Assembly: GCF_030253575.1 (NCBI RefSeq)
Contig: NC_080567.1
Coordinates: 35,431,501-35,495,500, forward strand
Direction: 5' to 3'
Source: Rhododendron vialii
Lineage: Eukaryota > Streptophyta > Magnoliopsida > Ericales > Ericaceae
Length of the DNA: 64,000 nt
Shown here piece after piece: positions 56,601 through 64,000 of the stretch. The notes beneath the pieces were generated by a model. The model had not been told where the DNA came from. It did not search any database and saw only the letters and a program-made list of their open reading frames with translations. Position 1 is the stretch's first letter, and every line of letters begins with the position of its first letter. The position numbers were made by a program, and so were the translations under genes.

Positions 56601-59599
56601 TTAAGGAGATCAAAAGGATGGCAAAGGTTGCTATGTACTATGGAGCAGAGAATCAAAGATAACTCTGCTGCAATGAGGCCAGTAACCTATCAAAGCAGGA
56701 TAATGAACCACGAGAATGAAAGAACTATTACTCAATCTTCAGCATAGAAAATACTGAACCTATTAAGTTACCAATAAACCCAAAAGCTTAAGCTGATAGG
56801 ACATGGGCCTTACAACGTATATCAAGCTATTCAACAGCTCCCTCACGAGCAACAGAATGCAAACAGAAAGACTTGAACCCACAACCTCTCTCAACCTGAG
56901 CTCTGTGTTAAGTTACTAGGAGTCCAAAACCTTAAGCTTTTAGGAAATGGGACTTAAAATGTATATCAAGCTATTCAACAAAGCCTGCATCACTTTATCA
57001 AATTTATGCACAATATCCTCAACTATGATCCAAGTCAATTAAGAATGATAACAGTTATGTTTAACAAACAGTCAAACTGTAACACCCCAACCAACATTTT
57101 CTTCCATCTTTGTTTCTTTTTTCATCTACCTTTGGTGTGCGGTCAGGGAGAAAGAAGATGGTGGCCTAACCTGGTAGAGAAATAAGACTCGAAAGGTACA
57201 CATGGGGCAAAGAAAATAGTTCCCATGATAGTTCAAGACTTTTATCTGCTGATGGTTAAAAACAAAAAAGTCTAATGTGAAATTGAGTAGCTATGACCGT
57301 TTGACGTCACTCAAGGCCAGAAACTGCATCTGCAAAGACTTACAAACTTGATTCTGATAACCCCAGAAACTAGAAGGTGATCAAATTCAAGCGCAAGACA
57401 AGCAGTTGGGCAATTCATCTCTCTTGATCTCCAAAAATGGAAGCTCTCTAATCTCTAATTGGAGTTCCAGTTGAATAATCCCATATGACCAGTGTCAATG
57501 CAATCAAAGCAGAGGTGACTGAGTGAATGCAATGTTACACGAAAAAAACATTAAGAGTTCATGGACGATGCTACCAAATCGCATCAACAATCTAACCCAA
57601 TGGAATTTTTTTTTTATTCTGAAATTTAATCGTCTTCAGAGGTACTCTTAAGTGTATGAGCATTCCTATCAAATTAAGAAGTATACCACCACCACCACCA
57701 CCACCACCATGATTACCCAAATGACAACAAGAACAACAATACCAGTGAGGTATACATACACAATTTTAGGTGAGGTGCAGAGATGAAGCATCTGCCAGAA
57801 AGTATACTCGATATCCATTTGTTGCCACTGCAATTAACCAGCCAAAAGAAATAATCCATAAGGGAAAGAATAAGCAAATGAATATGTAAAAAGGTGAACA
57901 AGACTTTCAATTTGTATATGCGTAAATCAGAGGAGAATTAGAACATGACCTCAATCAAAACTTCTAATGTCCAGATATATCTGCTAAATGATTGGCCCCA
58001 TTGAAATTATTATAACTTCGCTGAAGCAGTTCACTTATTAGAACTTTTCTTCATACTCTTAATTCTTAAAACTTGTCTACAAACTTTCACACGTTTGAGT
58101 TGCACCAATTTCCATTCTTAAACTTGTCCTCCAACTTTTGCAGAGAGTTGACATTCAACCAAAGCAATAGTTAAAAAATTCTGCACTGAGTTCATGTTCA
58201 AAAGCAAAAAACAATAGAACTTCTGCGGTGACCTACTGTTGTGATGGCCTTCAAGAATTCTGAACTGAAGTCAGTTATCAATAAGCTCTTTTATTTCATC
58301 TAAACTATATGTGTACAGCACTAATCGAGAGAATGTGATACGATTTGTTGGAGTTTGTCCCACATCGATTAATTATCTCCTCGAAAACTAGTATATATAT
58401 GAGCTTTGGCAGCCTCTCCACTCATTGTCAATTGGCTTTGAGTTGGATGCTTTAACATGGTATCAGAGCTAGAGTTTCAGAGAATTTGTTCCCCTTGTTT
58501 GTGTCATAAGTGCACTGTTGTTTTTTATGATCCATGTGTTACGGGTAGTTTGTTTACCTCCCCACGTGCGAGTCGAGGGTCGTACGTGCGGGGAGTATTG
58601 GAGTTTGTCCACATCGATTAATTATCACCTCCAAAACTTATATTTGAGCCTGGGCGGCCTCTACACTCATTGCCAATTGGCTTTGAGTTTGATGCTTTAA
58701 CAAGATTGTTGCCAAGAATTCCTTCAGATATCAAAAGGCGAGAAATATTTCCAAGCTACATGATGAAATGAATAAACTTGAAATTTGTATTGCCATGTTA
58801 AACTGGTTTACAAGACTACAACTCAACACCACAAATTATGTTAAACCCCAATTTGGCATAAGAATGAACGCAATACCCACGAAAAAATAACACTTAACAC
58901 TGAATTTGAGCTCCTAAATGCAGCATCAGAATCCATTAGCTGACCCTCCTATCTAGGTACTCAAAGTAAGGGAGGCATCATCTTTGTAACTGTTTAATTC
59001 GATCTGCTTTAACTTCCAGTGTGGGAGGAATATTTGCTTTGTAATTGTATGAACATTTGCCTAAGAAATGGCGCTTACTGGTTCGAACTGGTCATGCCAA
59101 CCGTATTTCGGCTGTTCTCCCTCCCTTCCCTTTCCATCAATGACAACTGAACAAAAGAACACCACCAAAACTAAAAGCCATCCAGTCATCCTCCTCACTC
59201 TCGGTTCATCGTAATTCACGGAATTTATCGTAAATTATCAAATCACAAGCATCGACGACAATTCCTTCTAAAAATTTAACTCTAAACGATCACAGTACAC
59301 GAAGTCCTTGAGTTCAAAATCTAAACCTCGAAGGCTCAGCAGAAATTCTGAACAAGATCCCTCGATACTATAGCTATCCGATTTCTTAACAAAGAATGTG
59401 ATACTGATATAAAATTCAGAATTTTAACTGGAAATCAGGATCAGATCTATTGCGTACAGGCATGTGGATATATAGGCGGAGAGAGAAGGCGTTGAGAGAG
59501 AGGAACCTTGACGATTCTCCGGAGGTACTGTGGGAAGACGGGATTGGAGTTGGACCGAACGTGTGAGGGCGTGCGCCCTCTTGATACAGTGGGCAGCAT
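50668..59599 (-). CDS. UNC50: UNC-50 homologue (Golgi multi-pass membrane protein), ten exons
   Basis: Conserved eukaryotic Golgi membrane protein (UNC-50 in worm, Gmh1 in yeast) linked to trafficking of membrane proteins; the plant role is little known. Exons on the minus strand: 59599-59507, 57827-57760, 55417-55392, 54214-54124, 53282-53187, 52357-52289, 52038-51980, 51903-51781, 50890-50819, 50732-50668, in total 762 nt, a 253-aa protein. It begins MLPTVSRGRTPSHVRSNSNP and continues with FPQYLRRIVKWQQMDIEYTF, KNQWARDDPAF, REEAPNSHVVEQRVEWLYAF and HYFLSPLLVAHGFIP, ending FNPSRYFMNMYFSQRL. About five hydrophobic spans are visible (e.g. FIVVCSLLLVVSTLAYC, VIISVLLFHFYLTGVVVATC). Every junction keeps frame. 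Intron 6 uses a GC donor and exon 3 is only 26 nt. Introns hold a TRIM and a hAT element. It is divergent from the PRKRIP1-like gene. Confidence 0.95.
51022..51219. repeat. 98-bp tandem duplication in UNC-50 intron 8
   Basis: Two nearly identical copies running from 'aagaagcacggacacgtc' to 'actcaagacacatg', differing at only a few positions. The 'gaagcacggacac' core is familiar from dispersed plant repeats. Confidence 0.9.
55560..56213. mobile_element. hAT-type element with 8-bp target duplication in UNC-50 intron 2
   Basis: Ends TAGGGGTGTAAACGA and (inverse) TAGGGCTGTAATCGA. The flanking 8-bp duplication GTACCCAC is perfect at 55552-55559 and 56214-56221. The sub-terminal parts are full of 'gagccgagctcgag' motifs. 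The central 320 bp (about 55740-56060) lacks these motifs, has a different composition, and contains an inverted pair 'gatgtgggacaaa' / 'tttatcccacatc'. No transposase is encoded. Confidence 0.9.
56771..56985. repeat. Repeat-derived segment in UNC-50 intron 2
   Basis: 'atatcaagctattcaaca' occurs twice (56819 and 56963), each after 'ttaagct...gga.atggg'. Between them 'gacttgaacccacaacctc' has the look of an inverted B box. Probably a remnant of a dispersed LTR/SINE-type repeat. Confidence 0.45.
58346..58702 (+). mobile_element. Minimal TRIM retrotransposon in UNC-50 intron 1
   Basis: 357 bp in all. The left LTR is 58346-58457 (TGTTGGAGTTTGTCC to GCTTTAACA), the right LTR 58596-58702. The primer site TGGTATCAGAGCT immediately follows the left LTR (58458-58470), and a purine tract 'gtgcggggag' precedes the right one. 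The internal part is only about 138 bp. The flanks are 'cgatt' and 'agatt', matching in 4 of 5 bases. It is in the opposite orientation to the gene. Confidence 0.9.
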
Positions 59600-59726
59600 T
59601 TCGTCTTCTTCTTCTTGTACTAATTCTTCTGGTCCGACACCTCTAGAGTCGAAGATCTACCGAATTCCACAGATCTCTGTCTCTCCCTGAATTTGGAGCA
59701 ACTGGAACGAGACGTGATACAGGGGC

Positions 59727-59727
<1 letters not shown>

Positions 59728-59769
<42 letters not shown>
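59728..59769. repeat. (CT)n microsatellite upstream of UNC-50
   Basis: About 21 CT units, 130-170 bp upstream of the UNC-50 start codon. In the sense of that gene it is a GA tract. It may be in the leader or core promoter. Confidence 0.9.
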
Positions 59770-59773
<4 letters not shown>

Positions 59774-61200
59774 ACAAACATCTACTTTGGTCGGGCCATT
59801 GAGTGGATCGCCACCTTGTTATTGGGCCGATATAAATAAATAATCCGTGAAATCTCGGGTCAAGCGAAAGGCCCAAGTACCAATTCTAAACTTGCTTGAG
59901 ATTAGCCGGCCAAGAGCTAAAGATAGAGCTGCTACCGCTTTAAAAATTTATAGGGAAAAATGATTGCAGGTAAAAGAATTTCGCTGAGGTTCTTATTTTT
60001 CGTTTTACGAGATAAGTCATTCTCTCAATATATTATTTTTATAATTAAAAAATAAATACTTACCGGAACGGGGCCTGACAATTAAAAACCGAAATTATCA
60101 GTGATGGAGTATGATTTTTACGGGTCTTAAACATGATACTTATCTCTTTCTTTTTAACAAGAGGAGAAAACAATTTAATTTTTTTATTCATTTATTTCAG
60201 TCATAATTTCTTTTCTTCATGGGTTTTTGCCGAAGGCGATGGGGCCACCATGGTGGATGAGGTGGTGGTTCAGTATGGTTGTAATTAGGGGAAAATAACT
60301 GTCCATGACGTATTTTGATAATTAATATCTGCTAATGACATATTGAGAATGCTGAAAATGTCATTAGCGTGTAGGAATATTAATTATCAAAACACGTCAG
60401 TAGCCGTCATTTTCCCCTTTTAAAAGAAGACAAGTGGAAGAGATATAGGTCCAAGGTGGTAAGGCTAAAACTACGACGCAGACTCCCAAGTTAGCAATGT
60501 TTAACGCATATTTGTGGGATTCATTTTTATCCTAATACACACTTTAACAAATGTTTTGACACACACATTGCAGATGCTAATCCAGCGGGTAAGGGAAAAA
60601 AATTGTACTGGAGTAGTTGATTGTAGACCTATTTTTGGCTTTGTAATAATTCTGGATGATTATTTTTGTCTTTGTACAATAAAATTTTGCGTTTCTTAAA
60701 TTTACATCAATTTTTTTTGGATTTTCGGCTTGCCAAAAAAGAGAGTTCAAAACTAAATTTTTTAATAAAGACAAAAAATAATTCAAAATAGTAAAATTAA
60801 CAAACATAAAATTTATATGAATAAAGACAGAAAAATAGCCCAAACGGATTCATTAAGTCAAACTTATGAAAGTTTGAAATGGATTGTCTAAGTGGAGACA
60901 TTGGTTTGCAACTTTCGTCATGGTATGATGGGGCTAGCAGGATCAGTGAAAAAATTGAGGGGTTTGAATTTCATAAATTAATTAATTGGGGTTTTTAGTT
61001 GGACAAAACCCTTTCATATTATTAGGAGAAAACGGCGTCGCCTATCTTCCCTAAAGATCGGGAATTGAATACGCGAGATGCATCCCTCTTCCTCCTATTT
61101 AGACCTTCACTTCTCTCACTCTCGAACGCGACAGCCACCGTCACCGATTCGAAGTTGACAACACAATCACGGGATTAGGGGTTATTAACGGACACAAAAA
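59770..61200. other. Shared upstream region of UNC-50 and the PRKRIP1-like gene
   Basis: The two genes diverge, with about 1.6 kb between start codons. The region holds the MITE at 60286-60418 and an A/T-rich palindromic piece at about 60600-60850 related to the element in UGT84 intron 3 ('aataaagacaaaaaataa'). No other gene was seen. The 160 bp before 61201 is C/T-rich ('cacttctctcactctcgaac') and is probably the PRKRIP1-like leader. Confidence 0.55.
60286..60418. mobile_element. MITE family X, copy 2
   Basis: Ends GGGGAAAATAACTGTCCATG and (inverse) GGGGAAAATGACGGCTACTG. The shared core 'attttgataattaatat' and its inverse match the copy at 23926-24070 in length and order. Confidence 0.85.
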
Positions 61201-64000
61201 ATGTTATCCGGCAGACCGGCGGCCGTAGCCGACGGAGACATGCGTCTGGTTGCGGTGCCGGAGAAGCAGACTCTAGCTCTGCCGCCTCGACCTCCGGCTG
61301 CTGGATCGAACGCGCTCGTCGAGTACACACCGCCGGTGCCTAATCCTGAAGAAGAGGACCTCGAGGTAAAGCTCCGTCGCATCAACGAACACGTTCCCCT
61401 TCGCGTCAACAACACCTCTGGTAGCTCTGCTGGTTCTGGCTCCGGCGACTTCCATCAGGTACCGTACCAAACCTTCTTTATTTCCTTTACGTAAAAAGCT
61501 TTAGTGTTTGGTGTGGAACACTCCCATGGCCCAATTCAAATCCAAGCACAAATTTGAGTAAAAGCTTCATTAATTCTAAATTTTGGAGGGGAGAAATAGC
61601 CTTGCAAAATATTTTATTTTTTGTTTTGGTGTTAGGAAAGGAAGGCCTAAGCCCTAAACACCAAAGCCACTACTAGCTACAGATCTTAATCTTCCAATGC
61701 CATCAACATCGTTCCGCAAATGCTCCAGGACCTCCGAAGGGGCTTGCTCGTGGATTAACTCTCTCTGCTCTAACTTCAAGCCTATCTTTGCTAACTCATG
61801 AGCACACCCATTAGCTTCCCTACACACAAAAATTAGACTGCCATTCCTTAACAGACCCATCTCTTGTTTAAATAAGCATAACCAGTTTATGGTTTGGGTC
61901 GTGGTTATTACAAAATTTGAGTCTCGCTTGATTTGAGTAAAAAACTCAATTTGGTGTAGGTTTGAGTCAAGGGGTGGAGAGTATTTTGGGGCTCTCTCAA
62001 ATTTACAATTATGCATAACAGTGATGAATTTTTTATCTAAAGTTTTGCTTATTACATATGGATTTGCTGCATTTGCATTTGCTCATTAGAACTGGTTCAG
62101 GTGAAATTAAGGTTGTACTCAAGTTTTTGATTAAATTTGAGTTAAAGTATAGGTAAGGGCTGTTGGTGCTCTAATTCTCTCATTGGAAGTTTTTTTCTTC
62201 TAGTACTGTATTCAGATAGATGCACGTACTTAGACTAAATAATACGGTGTGGAACTGCTGGATGGGATCAGATTTGCAGTTCAGTAGCAATCCAGGTTAT
62301 ACCGTGTTTGAATGCTGAACTTTAAGCCGTGGACGAAGGACTTAAAACCCCTATTGTGCAAACTTTATCCTTGGGGTTCAAGCAATTACGGGTTCTATTG
62401 GTGTTTTAGGGCTTCGTCCACCTGTGTCATACGTTGAGTCTTACTATCTTTTACACAGCCAGTTCCAAGCCTGGGTAATGGAAGAGGGTTGTGTGCTATG
62501 TAGCTAACTGCCAGTACATAAAAAATGAATCCGATTATGACAATGGTTCATGTAGCCGACCCTAATTGACTGGGACTTAAGGATCGGTTTTGGTTTCAGT
62601 AGATTGGATTGGTGTTTTAGAGCTGTTGTAAATTACTCGTTCGGTGGTCTCTGTGTTGAATCAGCTTATTCAAATGGGGGAAGTAGTGAACCCCCCTAAG
62701 GTATGCTGCTCGCTGGAGTTGACTGCTTGATGATGGGGCTAATGGCATTGAGGTTGAAGGCCTGAGGGAGTTACAGGTGATTATGTTTGATATTGTTGCA
62801 TCGAATGTCTGAGATAATGGATTTAGTCCAAATCGGCAACCTTTACAGAAATGATTGATGGTTTAATTGGGCTGCCTTTTGGAAAATCTTGATAGTTTGC
62901 AACAATGAAAGAGGAGAGTTTTGTGGTGTATGATATGACTTACCGTGGGTACCAAAATTGTTGGTCAGAGGCTCTATTTAATTTTTAATTTTTTTTTTGT
63001 CAATTGGTAGCAAATTTATTAAGCACTATCAAGTTGAAACATCAAAAAGAGCTTCCCTACACGCCCAGTCCGGAAAATTCTCATCCCATGTTGTAGATAG
63101 CTCAATGAAAAGGGCATATTTGGCCACTGCATGAGCCACCCTATTACAATCTCGAGAAACAAACGAAAAAGAAACTTTGCAAAATGAACTAGAAAGTCTA
63201 ATAGAATCTCCGATGATCACCGCTAGGATAGAATTGGCAACCCTTTCTCCCTGAAGCATTTGAATAACACACCGTGCATCTCCTTCAAAAGAAAACTTCT
63301 CTCCACCTTTCTCCTTTGCCATAGTCACTGCCCATCTGAATCCCAAAGCCTCCACAATCTCAGCAGATTGAGCATTGAACACTGGGATAGCTGCTATCCA
63401 TTTCACCTGACCCAAACAATCGCTAGCCACCAAACCTATACCCCCTCTCTTTCTTGAAGCATCAAAGGCCCTGTCCGAATTAATCTTTAAAAAATCTTGA
63501 CTTGGTGGACACCATCCAATATGTTCCCCTTCTGTTGGTTGTCAATGCTTCATGGATGCCTTAGCTTAAAGTGGGGGGTTTTTAGCTTGAAGTTTAAGCC
63601 TTGATTATCAGCTGATTGTGTTCCACTGTTAACTGTTAAGTTGATGAGACACGAGCAAACTTCAAGCTAACATCTCAGGTGCACTGGTGTTTGTAGTGTC
63701 TGCATGATTGGTAGTATGATTTATGGGCAAACTCATGCAGCTCTGATGAGGAGATTAGCCATTCACATTTTCACTCTACTTCTTGCATATAGTATTTCCT
63801 TCAGGTCCCATTTCTTGTAAGCTGGGAGTTGTACAGATTTGATGTTAGAACCGAGCTATTTTGGGATTTTAACTATTAGTTTGTTACTCTGCCCTTTCAA
63901 CATCATATCTTTGTCGGCAAAATCCACTGCATGAACTTTGTGATATCTGCTCTGAAGAAACTCATGCTTGTTTCTTAAAGAAATCATTTCCAGCTGCAGT
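61201..64000 (+). CDS. PRKRIP1-like protein (DUF1168), exon 1; gene continues past the window
   Basis: Exon 1 is 61201-61458 (86 codons, phase 0), starting MLSGRPAAVADGDMRLVAVP and ending NNTSGSSAGSGSGDFHQ before the donor CAG|GTACCG. GSSAGxGSGxFHxYR is the hallmark at the start of the PRKRIP1/DUF1168 domain, a small basic nuclear protein found with the spliceosome. In the family the next residues are YR followed by a basic helix. The window ends with 'tttccagctgcag|t', a good acceptor at 63998-63999, so exon 2 may begin at the very last base (T of Tyr). Intron 1 would then be 61459-63999 (2,541 bp), carrying LINE remnants in antisense. The rest of the protein lies outside. The first ATG matches a C/T-rich leader; an alternative start is not evident. 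Confidence 0.8.
61654..61905 (-). pseudogene. LINE RNase H (RVT_3) remnant in the PRKRIP1-like intron
   Basis: The frame contains SLIFVCREANGCAHELAKIG, the C-terminal signature of the RNase H-like domain found at the end of plant LINE polyproteins (F.R..N..AH.LAK). Upstream parts are lost or frameshifted. It lies antisense to the host gene. Confidence 0.65.
63029..63526 (-). pseudogene. LINE RNase H (RVT_3) domain, 3' end of a non-LTR retrotransposon
   Basis: An open frame of about 165 codons, from EHIGWCPPSQDFLKINSDRA through GGIGLVASDCLGQVKW, AEIVEALGFRWAV, FEGDARCVIQML and FVSRDCNRVAHAVAKYAL to a stop. This is the plant LINE RNase H layout: W.PP...LK.N.D.A, GG.G.V..D..G, the E.A...GL..A helix, E.D...V, and F..R..N..AH. 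Reverse transcriptase is not present upstream within the window, so it is a 5'-truncated insertion. It is followed at the 3' side by a poly-A (poly-T at 62988-62998 on the plus strand). It lies in intron 1 of the PRKRIP1-like gene, antisense. Confidence 0.82.

Overview
This window is nuclear DNA of a flowering plant, almost certainly a eudicot. It is AT-rich and has spliced genes with GT-AG introns. It holds plant-only protein families (a UGT84 glucosyltransferase, a cinnamyl alcohol dehydrogenase, PIP-type secreted peptide precursors, an LRR receptor-like protein fragment) and a dense layer of plant transposon debris: TRIMs, MITEs, a solo LTR, LINE and SINE pieces. An Ericales (Rhododendron-like) source is possible from the look of the repeats, but that is an impression from memory and not shown here.

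Layout. 1-3.6 kb holds no gene, but has an LTR-int-LTR-int-LTR TRIM array. 3.7-10.2 kb (minus) is an intact UGT84 gallate/hydroxycinnamate-type glucosyltransferase of 485 aa, cut by three transposon-filled introns. 12.7-14.2 kb is a terminal-inverted-repeat transposon carrying a broken DnaJ gene fragment, directly followed by the 3' end of a dead receptor-like protein gene. 16.5-19.1 kb is a 2.58 kb solo LTR with a perfect target-site duplication. 19.1-26 kb is repeats and MITEs. 26.06-35.7 kb is a tandem duplication whose two units each carry one gene for a 109-aa PIP-like secreted peptide precursor; the second unit is swollen by several MITEs and an LTR-like piece. 35.7-43.4 kb is repeats, including a retroposon nested in a TIR element. 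43.6-48.2 kb (plus) is an intact five-exon CAD gene of 356 aa. 50.7-59.6 kb (minus) is an intact ten-exon UNC-50 homologue of 253 aa. 61.2 kb to the window end (plus) is the first exon and first intron of a PRKRIP1-like (DUF1168) gene that faces UNC-50 head to head; its intron carries two LINE RNase H remnants.

UGT84 and CAD both act on phenylpropanoids (acyl glucose esters and monolignols), but they lie about 33 kb apart on opposite strands with unrelated DNA between, so I do not call them a cluster. The PIP pair is a local tandem duplication of signalling peptides. UNC-50 and PRKRIP1-like are housekeeping genes. No tRNA or rRNA gene, CRISPR array or virus-derived coding region was recognised. 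All exon boundaries were set by hand from protein-family conservation, splice consensus and reading-frame arithmetic; no transcripts were available.
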